DNA of 63,841 nucleotides. Origin: Anaerolineae bacterium (lineage in GTDB: Bacteria > Chloroflexota > Anaerolineae > Aggregatilineales > Phototrophicaceae). The position numbers and the translations under genes are program-made. Shown piece by piece: positions 53,027-60,502 of this stretch; position 1 is the stretch's first letter; each line of letters opens with the position of its first letter. The notes under the pieces were generated by a model. It saw only the letters and a list, made by a program, of their open reading frames with translations. It searched no databases and was not told where the DNA came from. The stretch lies in the NCBI GenBank assembly GCA_022822545.1, contig JAJEBE010000030.1, positions 1 to 63,841 on the forward strand, in the 5' to 3' direction.

Positions 53027-53845
53027 CTAGCGCCTGCGATAGATGAGTAAACCGAAGACAAGCAGAATCGCCGAAACCGACAGGACCAGCGCCCAATTCA
53101 GCCAGGGCATCCGCTTGGCGACTTCCAGCAAGAGCGCAATGCCAACGCCCATAATGACCAGCGCGCGCCAGACATCCAGCACGATGGCATCGGCTTGGGC
53201 CCGCCCGTCTTCGCTGGCATAACCGGCCGCGGCGAATAGCTCCTCGCCCAGCAGAACCTCATCGGCCATGGCATAAGCCACCGCCTGTCCATCCAGCCGA
53301 TCGCTGAGCGCCAGGCTGCCCTGCCCGCGGCGATCGGCGCTGTCGATCATCAGCGCCAGCTCCGCGCCGAAGCTGCCGGCCAGGATATGCGCCGCCGGCT
53401 CGTCCTCTTTCATCGTCGCGGTCACAGCCGCCGCATAAGCCAGCTCCCCCGGATACCAATGTACGCGCGAAAGCGAATCGCCGCCCTCCGGCAAAGCCCG
53501 CCGCAGCGTATCCTGCCCCAGCGGCACGCTCGAGCCGGCCGCCGTCGATATGATCGGCGCCACATCGCTGGCTTGAGCGCCCTCGATAACATGATAAAAA
53601 AACTCGGCTTCCGCCAAGGCGATGGCGGTTTTGTCCCCGCCCACAGCCGCCCCGCCCAAAGCCAGATGCAGCGGACGATTCGCCTCGATCGACCGGCTCG
53701 TCCACTCGGCGATGCGCCCCATGCCGGCCAGCCGCCGCTGCGGACGCCGCCGGCCCCGCCGCTGAAAATAACGCGCCGTATAGGCCAGCAGGGCGGTCGC
53801 GAAGACAAAGAGCACGGCATATACCTGCAGCGTCGTCTGATCCAA
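53027..53845 (-). CDS. Membrane protein with large soluble domain (DUF6754-like)
   Basis: 272 residues. A membrane segment near the start (YAVLFVFATALLAYTARY), a soluble domain of about 190 residues (NRPLHLALGGAAVGGDKTAIAL, LSRVHWYPGELAYAAAVTATM, HILAGSFGAELALMID, ADEVLLGEELFAAAGYASED), and two closing membrane segments (ALVIMGVGIALLLEVA, WALVLSVSAILLVFGLLIY). The GxFGxExxLxID and LxGEExFAAxxY patterns recall DUF6754 proteins of Chloroflexota and related bacteria; this is from memory and not searched. The gene follows the 83-residue one by 5 bp. Confidence 0.65.
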   Translation of the reverse strand: MDQTTLQVYAVLFVFATALLAYTARYFQRRGRRRPQRRLAGMGRIAEWTSRSIEANRPLHLALGGAAVGGDKTAIALAEAEFFYHVIEGAQASDVAPIISTAAGSSVPLGQDTLRRALPEGGDSLSRVHWYPGELAYAAAVTATMKEDEPAAHILAGSFGAELALMIDSADRRGQGSLALSDRLDGQAVAYAMADEVLLGEELFAAAGYASEDGRAQADAIVLDVWRALVIMGVGIALLLEVAKRMPWLNWALVLSVSAILLVFGLLIYRRR

Positions 53846-53850
53846 TTGCC

Positions 53851-54102
53851 CTACTCCATCGGCTCCTCAGCCAAAGAACGGCGCAAGAACTCGACGCCCT
53901 CCGGCTCGTCCAGCAAGTCGGCCAATTCCCGCAGCCCGCCCGCGCCATCCCACCAGCCGGCCAGCGGCTGCGCCACCAGGAGAGCGGCCGCCAGCGCCGG
54001 CGCTAGCGGTCCGATCGCCTCCAGCAGGCTCAGCAGAAACGGCGCTTGACCGCGCGCTTTGGCAGTCGCGATCCAGCGCGCGATGTTTGACCTTTTCTCC
54101 AT
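53851..54102 (-). CDS. Small helical protein, first gene of the MutL operon
   Basis: 83 residues from ATG 54102; a longer frame (to 54198) has a low-complexity Pro-rich start. The sequence is helical (RSNIARWIATAKARGQAPF, LLEAIGPLAPALAAALL, then GGLRELADLLDEPEGVEFLRRSL), with a membrane-like centre. TATACT lies directly upstream of the start codon and could be a -10 box, giving a very short leader. No family recognised. The gene leads the operon of six and is probably needed with the rest. Confidence 0.55.
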   Translation of the reverse strand: MEKRSNIARWIATAKARGQAPFLLSLLEAIGPLAPALAAALLVAQPLAGWWDGAGGLRELADLLDEPEGVEFLRRSLAEEPME

Positions 54103-54186
54103 ACCGCGCAGTATAGCATCGTTCGGGATTGGAGGCGCTTTGAGCGGCGGGGGATTCAGAGCAATCGCGCCAAATTCTGTCTTTGC

Positions 54187-54221
54187 CACCGAGTCCACAG
54201 AGGTAATTTGAGGACACAGAG
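54187..54221. repeat. ACCACAGAGGCACAGAG-family repeat, diverged
   Basis: CACCGAGTCCACAGAGGTAA followed by TTTGAGGACACAGAGG. First of two copies at the left edge of the accessory island. Confidence 0.55.
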
Positions 54222-54299
54222 GTCATAATATTTATTGATCTTTTCTCAACACCTGCCGCCATCTGAACGCAATAGCTGTCGCCTAACTATCTAAACAGC

Positions 54300-54346
54300 T
54301 TTTCTCTGTGCCCTCTTTTCTCTCGGTGTACTCGGTGGTAAATCTT
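54300..54346. repeat. ACCACAGAGGCACAGAG-family repeat, inverted with ACTCGGTGGTAAA end
   Basis: TTTTCTCTGTGCCCTCTTTT then CTCTCGGTGTACTCGGTGGT. The latter end recurs near 59.3 kb and, shortened, near 61.74 kb. Confidence 0.6.
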
Positions 54347-54399
54347 TATTTCTATGGTGGTAAAATGCGACCAGTTCAGACAAGCACGGCAGCGAAACC

Positions 54400-57300
54400 A
54401 TGACCCCGCAACAATTCGTCAACAAATGGGCGAACACCGCCCTGGGAGAGCTGCAAAGCGGGCAGCCCCACTTCCTCGATGTCTGCCGCCTGGTCGGCAT
54501 CGACATGCCCGGCGGCGACGGCAAAACCGAGGCCGGCGAAACCTTCGTCTTCGAGCAGCCCCTGCAAAAAGCCAGCGGCCACGGACGCGCCGATGTCTTC
54601 TACGAAAACCACTTCGCCATCGAATACAAAGGCGCCGACAAATATCCCGACCTCAAAGCCGCCTACCAGCAATTGCTGCAATATCGCGAAAACCTGAAAA
54701 ATCCCCCGCTGCTGGTCGTCACCGATATCAACCACTGGGAGATCCACAGCAACTTCCCCAACACCGAAAAGCGCGTCTACAAATTCAGCCACGCCGAAAT
54801 CGCCGGGGAGCCCGCGGTCATGGACTGGTTGCGCGCCCTGTTCCACGCCCCCGAACGCCTGCACCCCGGCCGCAACACCGAGCAAGTCACCAAAGAAGCC
54901 GCCGACGCCTTTCAACTCATCGCCGACAACATGCGCGGCTGGGATGCCGAGCCGACCCGCATCGCCTACTTCCTGACCAAACTCGTCTTCTGCCTCTTCG
55001 CCGAAGATGTCGGCTTGCTGCCGGCCGCCAGCAGCGACAGCGCCCAAGGCATCTTCAGCCACATCATCCAGGAATCGCGCGGCAAATCGGCCGTCTTCAA
55101 GCAATACGTGCAAAACCTCTTCGTCGCCATGAACGAAGGCGGCGAGATCCTCATGCGCGATATCCCCTACTTCAACGGCACCCTCTTCAACGTCGTGACG
55201 GTCGAGGAACTCCAGCAGGAAGCATTGGACGCCCTGGCGAAAGCGGCCAAGCTGGACTGGGCCTCCATCGAGCCGACAATCTTTGGCGCCCTCTTCGAGC
55301 GCAGCCTCGACCCCGGCAAACGCGCCCAGCTCGGCGCCCACTACACCTCCCGCGACGACATCCTGCTCATCATCGAACCCGTGCTCATGGCGCCCCTGCG
55401 CTACCAATGGGACACCGTGCAGCTGGAAGCCGAGCCCATCCGCCGGCGCTACGACAATGCCCGCACCGGCCGCGCCAAAACCAATGCCCGAAACCGCCTG
55501 CTGGACTTGCGCGAGCGCATCCTGAAACGCATCCGCGAAACCACCGTGCTCGACCCGGCCTGCGGCAGCGGCAACTTCCTCTACGTCGCCCTGCAATCCC
55601 TGATGGACCTGGAAAAAGAAGTCATCCAGCATCCCCTCTGGACGGGCTTGCAAATGGCGACCCGCGAAGTCCACCCGCGCCAGATGTACGGCATCGAGAT
55701 CGACCCCATCGCCCAGGCCCTCGCCAGCATCGTCGTCTGGATCGGCTACATCCAGTGGCGCATCAACAACGGCTACGGGCAAGAATTCGCCGAGCCTATC
55801 CTGGAAGAACTGGAAGACAACATCGTCTGCCAAGACGCGATTTTACCCCCCATCCCCCGGCCCCTTCCCCCACAGGGGAGGGAAGGGGAGCTTAGTACCG
55901 GCAAGCCCGCTAATGACGACGAAAAGCCCTCCCTCGAATCTGACGACGAGCTCGCAAATAGCGACGAAAAGCCCCTCCCTCTTGATGGGGGAGGGGTTTG
56001 GGGTGGGGGTGTAAACTGGCCCCCCGTCGATGTCATCGTCGGCAACCCGCCTTTTCTCGGCGACAAGCGGATGCGCGGGGAATTGGGCGACGATTATGTT
56101 GATAGATTGCGTGAATACTATGATGGTCAGGTGCCGGGCGGCGCGGACTTGGTGACGTACTGGTACGAAGTTGCGCGCGAACAAATCGAAACCGGCAAAG
56201 CAAAGCGAGCGGGCCTGTTGGCGACGAACTCCATTCGCGGCGGGGCGAATCAAGAAGTTTTGAGGCGCATAAAAAAGACTGGTGATATTTTCATGGCGTG
56301 GTCAGATCGCGACTGGATTCTTGACGGCGCGGCAGTGCGTGTGTCAATGATTGGGTTTGATAGCGGCAAAGAACAAGACAAAATACTTAACGGGCTGCCA
56401 GCAGGACATATCAATCCTGATTTGACTGCAAAAGTTGATGTTACTAACGCCGCCGTACTCGAAGAGAATCAAGAGCTAAGTTTCATAGGAGTGCAAAAGA
56501 GCGGTCCGTTTGATATTGATTTTGACACAGCGGAAGAGTTGCGTAAGACCCGTAACTCTAGCGGGCTAAACAATACAGACGTTGTGAAGCCAACAGCCAA
56601 TGCGCATGACCTTGTTCATCATTCAAGCAATACTTGGCTGATTGATTTTGGCGAAATGTCGCTAGAGAACGCACAGCAATATGAAGCGCCATACAGATAT
56701 GTACTTGAGAATGTAAAACCAGTCCGAGACAAGAACCGTCGTGCAAGAACAAGAGAACGTTGGTGGATTCACGGCGAATCACGCCCCGGTATGCGCAATG
56801 CCTTAGCAAATTTGCAGCGCTTTATCTGTACGCCCGTTGTGTCAAAGCATAGAAATTTTGTTTGGCAACCTATAGAAGTGCTGCCTTCTAACTTGTTAGT
56901 TGTGATTGCCCGTGATGATGATTATTTCTTTGGTGTCTTGCACTCATATATTCATGAGATCTGGGTATTGGCAAAAGGGACAGCCCTAGAAGATCGTCCA
57001 CGATACTCTGCTAGCACCACCTTCGAGACCTTCCCCTTCCCTTGGTCCCCCGGCCGCGAAGACAGCACCCATCCCGCCCACATCCGCATCAGCGCCGCCG
57101 CCAAGCAACTGCACGAAGAGCGCGCCGCCTGGCTCAATCCGCCTACCCCAGACAAGCCGTGTAGGGGCGACTTATCAAGTCGCCCGCCAACTGCCCCACC
57201 CTCAGCAGCAGCCCTCAAAGACCGCACCCTCACCAATCTCTACAACGCCCTGGCTGTCTTCCGCGGCCGCGATGCGATGCGCGTCAAAGCCGCCGCCGCC

Positions 57301-57450
57301 GACTTCGCGCCCCGCCTCGACCACCTGCACCGCGCCCTGGACGAAGCCGTCTGCGCCGCCTACGGCTGGGAGCTTGCCGTGCTGGATGACGAGGAAGAGA
57401 TTCTCAGGCGGTTGCTGGCGTTGAATCTAGAACGGGCGGGGTCTTCTTAG
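54400..57450 (+). CDS. MmeI-like type IIG/IIL restriction-modification enzyme carrying repeat-coded inserts
   Basis: 1016 residues. The N-terminal nuclease domain has D65 and E75-Y-K77 in ADVFYENHFAIEYKG, a PD-(D/E)XK-type site. A helical spacer follows. The methyltransferase has motif I D385-P-A-C-G-S-G-N-F and motif IV N549-P-P-F, and MmeI-like GGADLVTYWYEVAREQ. A target-recognition domain lies at about 720-880. The enzyme would both cut and methylate DNA. Odd: residues about 482-543 are coded by G/C-rich dispersed repeats in frame (IPRPLPPQGREG, PLPLDGGGVWGGG), and residues about 921-929 (CRGDLSSRP) by a palindrome. The last part of the gene is less GC-biased than its start. No separate specificity subunit is present. 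Confidence 0.88.
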   Translation: MTPQQFVNKWANTALGELQSGQPHFLDVCRLVGIDMPGGDGKTEAGETFVFEQPLQKASGHGRADVFYENHFAIEYKGADKYPDLKAAYQQLLQYRENLKNPPLLVVTDINHWEIHSNFPNTEKRVYKFSHAEIAGEPAVMDWLRALFHAPERLHPGRNTEQVTKEAADAFQLIADNMRGWDAEPTRIAYFLTKLVFCLFAEDVGLLPAASSDSAQGIFSHIIQESRGKSAVFKQYVQNLFVAMNEGGEILMRDIPYFNGTLFNVVTVEELQQEALDALAKAAKLDWASIEPTIFGALFERSLDPGKRAQLGAHYTSRDDILLIIEPVLMAPLRYQWDTVQLEAEPIRRRYDNARTGRAKTNARNRLLDLRERILKRIRETTVLDPACGSGNFLYVALQSLMDLEKEVIQHPLWTGLQMATREVHPRQMYGIEIDPIAQALASIVVWIGYIQWRINNGYGQEFAEPILEELEDNIVCQDAILPPIPRPLPPQGREGELSTGKPANDDEKPSLESDDELANSDEKPLPLDGGGVWGGGVNWPPVDVIVGNPPFLGDKRMRGELGDDYVDRLREYYDGQVPGGADLVTYWYEVAREQIETGKAKRAGLLATNSIRGGANQEVLRRIKKTGDIFMAWSDRDWILDGAAVRVSMIGFDSGKEQDKILNGLPAGHINPDLTAKVDVTNAAVLEENQELSFIGVQKSGPFDIDFDTAEELRKTRNSSGLNNTDVVKPTANAHDLVHHSSNTWLIDFGEMSLENAQQYEAPYRYVLENVKPVRDKNRRARTRERWWIHGESRPGMRNALANLQRFICTPVVSKHRNFVWQPIEVLPSNLLVVIARDDDYFFGVLHSYIHEIWVLAKGTALEDRPRYSASTTFETFPFPWSPGREDSTHPAHIRISAAAKQLHEERAAWLNPPTPDKPCRGDLSSRPPTAPPSAAALKDRTLTNLYNALAVFRGRDAMRVKAAAADFAPRLDHLHRALDEAVCAAYGWELAVLDDEEEILRRLLALNLERAGSS
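55845..55890. repeat. G/C-rich dispersed repeat inside coding sequence
   Basis: CCCCCATCCCCCGGCCCCTT then CCCCCACAGGGGAGGGAAGG. In frame within the MmeI-like gene, coding a proline-rich insert ahead of motif IV. Confidence 0.65.
55970..56011. repeat. CCCCTCCCTCTTGATGGGGG-family repeat inside coding sequence
   Basis: Nearly identical to the copy at 45298-45334. In frame, it codes PLPLDGGGVWGGG. A short duplicate of its upstream flank (GACGAAAAGCCCTCCCTC) precedes it at 55920-55935. Confidence 0.75.
57161..57186. repeat. GTAGGGGCGAC-family palindrome inside coding sequence, GACTTGATAAGTC core
   Basis: GTAGGGGCGACTT - ATC - AAGTCGCCCG, in frame near the 3' end of the MmeI-like gene, coding RGDLSSRP. 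Confidence 0.8.
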
Positions 57451-57455
57451 GAGAT

Positions 57456-57565
57456 GTAGGGGCGACATACCATGTCGCCCGCACCACCACGGACGGCGTA
57501 GGGGCGAGCCGCCGGGCCGCCCGCTCCACCACGAACGGCGTAGGGGCGACATACCATGTCGCCCG
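57456..57565. repeat. Tandem array of a 42-bp unit with GTAGGGGCGAC palindromes (2.6 copies)
   Basis: Units begin at 57456, 57498 and 57540 (42 bp apart); each starts GTAGGGGCGA and carries a palindrome, followed by CACCACGGACGGC or CACCACGAACGGC. Cores are ACATACCATGT in units 1 and 3 and a different one (GCCGCCGGGCC) in unit 2. The array lies between the MmeI-like and FRG genes. Confidence 0.85.
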
Positions 57566-57571
57566 CTTATG

Positions 57572-57600
57572 AACCACAGAGGCACAGAGAGCACAGAGAA
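57572..57600 (+). repeat. ACCACAGAGGCACAGAG-family repeat, left of FRG gene
   Basis: AACCACAGAGGCACAGAGAG then CACAGAGAA, directly upstream of the FRG gene. Confidence 0.75.
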
Positions 57601-57610
57601 AAGAGGAACT

Positions 57611-58612
57611 ATGAGCGAGCAGAATGACTGGCTTGAATCAGTATCGGTGCATTGCAAGTCTGCCAAGCGCTTTGTCAGAGAGTTAGATGAACTTCATGTG
57701 CGCTGGGGCGACAGCAAATGGATCTTTCGCGGACAGAATAGTGACGCTGAAGATTGGAAGCTTCATCCTAGCGCAATGAGAAACACGATGATTACAGATT
57801 TTGTCAATGAACATCTTGCATATTGGAATGATCGAAGCCACTTAGACAATTTCAGAAGGTCGAAATGGAAAAATAAGTCTGACGAAGAGTTTCGACGCCA
57901 TGTTGAAATAGCCTTGCATGTCACAGTCGAAATCTGTCTTGTCTGGGTATTTGAAACACTTGCGGACGAAGTTGGATTGTCTGTCCCAGGAAACCTAAGG
58001 GATTTCGGGGGAGGCGTGTATGGGTTGTCTGCTCATGACACAATGAAATTCCTGTTGAGCTATGATAGCAGCGACAGAGTTTCTCATCGTCCGGGCAAAA
58101 CAATTTATGGTTTTGCACAACATCATCGTATACCTACGAGACTGCTTGACTGGACTTATAAACCGTTAGTCGCTGCATTTTTCGCCGCCTATGTCGAGAA
58201 GCCACTCAAGATGCAACCGGAGCGCGTGGTGGTCTGGGCGATAAATGTGGATGATTTGAAATCCACAAGTCTTTCCCTTATCCGCCATTTATACGGCAAT
58301 ATGGCGTTTCCTTACGCGCAAGCTGGCGTATGGTTATACGATGGGAAAGCCGATGAAAAATATTATGAATGCGGAAAGTATCAGCCATTTGAAAACGAAC
58401 TAGCCAAAATCCCGGACGGTGGCGTCTATAAGTTAACGTTGCCTTACTCCAAAAAAGATGACTTGCTCGAATTGCTTCAAAGAAAAGGCGTATTCAAATC
58501 CTCTTTGATGCCATTCTTGGACAACGTCGCCGAAGACATAATGAATAGATCAATCGATTGGCAAGAATACCAACGCAAATTCATGTATAGAGACATTTTT
58601 TCTGACTCGTAA
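57611..58612 (+). CDS. FRG-domain protein
   Basis: 333 residues from ATG 57611 (AGAGGA 3 bases upstream; an in-frame ATG at 57569 lies inside a dispersed repeat). The FRG signature F39-R-G-Q42 in KWIFRGQN and the second FRG block F168-A-Q-H-H-R-I-P-T-R-L-L-D-W-T mark the domain, found in phage-defence and mobile contexts. Base use is AT-richer than the rest of the window, a sign of transfer. The gene lies right after an MmeI-like restriction-modification gene, and dispersed repeats in inverted order lie on its two sides. Function of FRG domains is not settled; an effector role in defence is possible. Confidence 0.85.
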   Translation: MSEQNDWLESVSVHCKSAKRFVRELDELHVRWGDSKWIFRGQNSDAEDWKLHPSAMRNTMITDFVNEHLAYWNDRSHLDNFRRSKWKNKSDEEFRRHVEIALHVTVEICLVWVFETLADEVGLSVPGNLRDFGGGVYGLSAHDTMKFLLSYDSSDRVSHRPGKTIYGFAQHHRIPTRLLDWTYKPLVAAFFAAYVEKPLKMQPERVVVWAINVDDLKSTSLSLIRHLYGNMAFPYAQAGVWLYDGKADEKYYECGKYQPFENELAKIPDGGVYKLTLPYSKKDDLLELLQRKGVFKSSLMPFLDNVAEDIMNRSIDWQEYQRKFMYRDIFSDS

Positions 58613-58618
58613 CTCAGC

Positions 58619-58660
58619 CCCTCTGCGCCTCTGTGCTAAATCCCTCTCTGTGATCTCAGC
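58619..58660 (-). repeat. ACCACAGAGGCACAGAG-family repeat, right of FRG gene
   Basis: Reverse complement holds AGCACAGAGGCGCAGAGGGG; inverted relative to the copy on the left side of the FRG gene, about 1.05 kb away. Confidence 0.65.
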
Positions 58661-58694
58661 AAAAGCAAGTAAGTCATGCAAAAAAGCGCGACTT

Positions 58695-58720
58695 GTAGGG
58701 GCGACCAACCTGGTCGCCCG
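58695..58720. repeat. GTAGGGGCGAC-family palindrome, GACCAACCTGGTC core
   Basis: GTAGGGGCGACCA - ACC - TGGTCGCCCG, within MITE-like copy 2. Confidence 0.8.
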
Positions 58721-58743
58721 CCGCCGCTGCGACTTGTGGTTTC

Positions 58744-58770
58744 GGGCGACATGGTATGTCGCCCCTACAG
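58744..58770. repeat. GTAGGGGCGAC-family palindrome, GACATACCATGTC core
   Basis: GGGCGACAT - GGT - ATGTCGCCCCTACA, within MITE-like copy 2. Confidence 0.8.
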
Positions 58771-58901
58771 ATCGTTGGTTTAGCGAAATTTGCATTACTT
58801 TATTGGATTTACTTCTGTGGTCTCTGTGGTTCAAAAATCCCCTTCCTGCCTTTGTGCTAAAAACCCATCCCGCCCCCGCAGCGAATCACCGCGCGGACGG
58901 C

Positions 58902-59180
58902 TCAATCCAACTGAGAGTCGCGGTCCGGCTTCTCGTAACTGAGGTCCAAGTGATCGGCGATAGCGAAGAGAATGGCGCGATTCTCGAGCGCAAGCTCCTC
59001 AAGCCGGTCCAACCTGAGTTCAATTTTGTCCAGTCGCGACCGATTGTCGAGGGCGATATCGCGCGCTTCTTCCAGTGTTTCCGAGAGGCTGCCGATTCGA
59101 TCCATGAGAGCGCTCTGCGTACTGCGCAGCGTCTCAATATCCTGTTCCGTTCGCTTTAGGCGAATCTCAGCAATCGCCAC
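58902..59180 (-). CDS. Small coiled-coil protein A
   Basis: 92 residues from GTG 59180 (AGGGG upstream). It is a continuous heptad coiled coil: IRLKRTEQDIETLRSTQSAL, GSLSETLEEARDIALDNRSR, IELRLDRLEELALENRAIL. The pattern LRxxQSxLMDRIxxxxxxLxxAxxxxxxNxxRLxxIExxLDRLxxLxxxNRxIL is shared with the 98-residue protein upstream. No enzyme domain. Possibly a multimerisation or recruitment partner. Confidence 0.6.
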   Translation of the reverse strand: MAIAEIRLKRTEQDIETLRSTQSALMDRIGSLSETLEEARDIALDNRSRLDKIELRLDRLEELALENRAILFAIADHLDLSYEKPDRDSQLD

Positions 59181-59289
59181 TCGTTCCCCTCTGCTGATTC
59201 AATCTGAGCCTACTGAACGCTATCTTACCCGCGCCATGATTTTGCGTCAAACAGAGCGCGTTGACGCCCGCTGTCCTTTATGCCCGCGC

Positions 59290-59365
59290 AGAAAACTCTC
59301 CGCGCTCTCTGTGGTGAATCCTCTCTATGCCCTCGGCGTACTCGGTGTACTCGGTGGTAAAATCC
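59290..59365. repeat. Cluster of CTCTGTGG / ACTCGGTGGTAAA repeats between coiled-coil genes
   Basis: Holds CGCGCTCTCTGTGGTGAATC then GGCGTACTCGGTGTACTCGG; the internal GTACTCGGTGTACTCGG is a short tandem duplication. Confidence 0.6.
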
Positions 59366-59373
59366 CCCAGCCC

Positions 59374-59670
59374 TCACTCCTTGACGAAGCCCGCCGGCGG
59401 CTTGGGCGGCACGTCCAGGTGCGCCATGAGCCGGTCCAGCTTGCTTTCAATCGCAACCAGCCGCTGCTGGTTCGCCAGGATCAATTCCCGGTTCTCCGCG
59501 ACCACCGCTTCTAAACGCTCCAGCCGCTCGCTGTTCTGGCTGACGGCTTCCGTCAAACCCAGCAAAGCGGACTCGTAGCCATCCATGCGATCCATCAGAG
59601 TATGCACGGCATTGCGCATGCCGCTGTATTCATGCTGTATCAACTCCAAACGAACATCCTGGGTCGCCAT
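59374..59670 (-). CDS. Small coiled-coil protein B
   Basis: 98 residues from ATG 59670 (AAGGAG 7 bases upstream). A helical N-terminus (DVRLELIQHEYSGMRNAV, HTLMDRMDGYESALL) is followed by a coiled coil (AVSQNSERLERLEAVVAENR, LILANQQRLVAIESKLDRLM) and a short Pro-rich tail. Shares the MDRM..LxRLE..VxENRxxI plan with protein A and probably arose by duplication. Partners and function unknown. Confidence 0.65.
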   Translation of the reverse strand: MATQDVRLELIQHEYSGMRNAVHTLMDRMDGYESALLGLTEAVSQNSERLERLEAVVAENRELILANQQRLVAIESKLDRLMAHLDVPPKPPAGFVKE

Positions 59671-59754
59671 GCGCCGTCTCCTTAAGCCTGCATCCATTAT
59701 AATCTCGCCAGGCTAGCCAGTCAAAAGAAGTATGGAAATCCCCGCCCTCTGTCG

Positions 59755-59870
59755 TGAAACCCCTCTGTGCCCTCTGTGATCTCTGTGGTTCTTATAATCT
59801 TTGTGCCCTTCGTGTCTTTGTGGTGAAAAACCTCCGCGCCTCTGTGCCTCTGTGGTGAATTCCCCTGCTA
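59755..59870. repeat. Multiple ACCACAGAGGCACAGAG-family arms in tandem, minus orientation
   Basis: Contains at least three arms: CCCCTCTGTGCCCTCTGTGA, GTGCCCTTCGTGTCTTTGTG and CGCCTCTGTGCCTCTGTGGT. It lies just upstream of the mscL gene. Confidence 0.65.
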
Positions 59871-59905
59871 CAATGAAACCAGCCACGATTCCAGGAGAAC
59901 GAACC

Positions 59906-60385
59906 ATGAGCGGCATAATCGAAGAATTCAAAAAGTTCATCATGCGCGGCAATGTCGTCGACCTCGCCGTCGGCATCATCATCGGCACCGCCTTCAAAGG
60001 CATCACCACCTCGCTGGTCAAAGATGTCGTCACGCCTCCCATCGGTCAACTCACCGGCGGCCTCGACTTTTCCCACTGGGTCATCCCGCTTGATCTGCTC
60101 AATTTCGGCCGCGCCTCTGCCGAAGTCGCCACCATCAACATCGGCAACTTCGTCAATGTCGTCATCGACTTTGGCATCACCGCCGCCGCCATCTTCCTGC
60201 TCATCAAATTCGTCAACAAGCTCGATGAAGCGGTCGATGACATCGGCGATATGCTTGACGGCGACGAAGAAGAAGTCGTCCCCGAGCCTGAACCTGAGCC
60301 GGAGCCGGAACCCGAACCGACCACGGAAGAAAGGATCCTGCTCGTCCTCGAAGAAATCTCGCTCAAGCTGGATAAGCCGGCCTGA
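59906..60385 (+). CDS. mscL: Large-conductance mechanosensitive channel MscL
   Basis: 159 residues from ATG 59906 (AGGAG 8 bases upstream; the frame before it lies in dispersed repeats). N-terminal amphipathic helix IIEEFKKFIMRGNVVDLAVGIIIGTAFKGIT contains TM1 (split here for length: FKKFIMRGNVVDLAVGIII), then a periplasmic loop and TM2 (VIDFGITAAAIFLLIKFVN). A Pro-Glu repeat linker (VPEPEPEPEPEPEP) joins the cytoplasmic helix bundle (TTEERILLVLEEISLKL). This opens under osmotic downshock. Such long PE linkers are found in some groups. Stands alone. Confidence 0.95.
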   Translation: MSGIIEEFKKFIMRGNVVDLAVGIIIGTAFKGITTSLVKDVVTPPIGQLTGGLDFSHWVIPLDLLNFGRASAEVATINIGNFVNVVIDFGITAAAIFLLIKFVNKLDEAVDDIGDMLDGDEEEVVPEPEPEPEPEPEPTTEERILLVLEEISLKLDKPA

Positions 60386-60476
60386 TGACTGCTGAATCTC
60401 TCGCGGCTCTGTCCTGCCAATCTCGCCCAATCGGGAACTCTACGGGCAAACCGCCTGCCCCCCCCCGCCAGAATTT

Positions 60477-60502
60477 GTAGGGGCGATCTGCCAGGTCGCC
60501 CG
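60477..60502. repeat. GTAGGGGCGAC-family palindrome, variant core
   Basis: GTAGGGGCGATCT - GCC - AGGTCGCCCG. Confidence 0.7.

Larger units (their letters stand above)
58671..58800. mobile_element. MITE-like element, copy 2 (130 bp)
   Basis: Ends AAGTCATGCAAA (58671-58682) and TTTGCATTACTT (58789-58800) are inverted copies with one mismatch. It contains two palindromes and GCGACTTGTGGTTTCGGGCG as in the copy at 22.55 kb. No reading frame inside. Confidence 0.75.

Noticed and set aside
54376..55833. 485-codon minus-strand frame opposite the MmeI-like gene
   Set aside because: Antisense shadow of a gene with intact methyltransferase and nuclease motifs.
57456..57565. Possible CRISPR array (regular 42-bp tandem repeats)
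   Set aside because: Only 2.6 units, palindromic units abut without unique spacers, and no cas genes are seen.
58550..58834. 94-codon minus-strand frame after the FRG gene
   Set aside because: It is made of repeat-derived sequence (MITE-like element and CACAGAGG arms).
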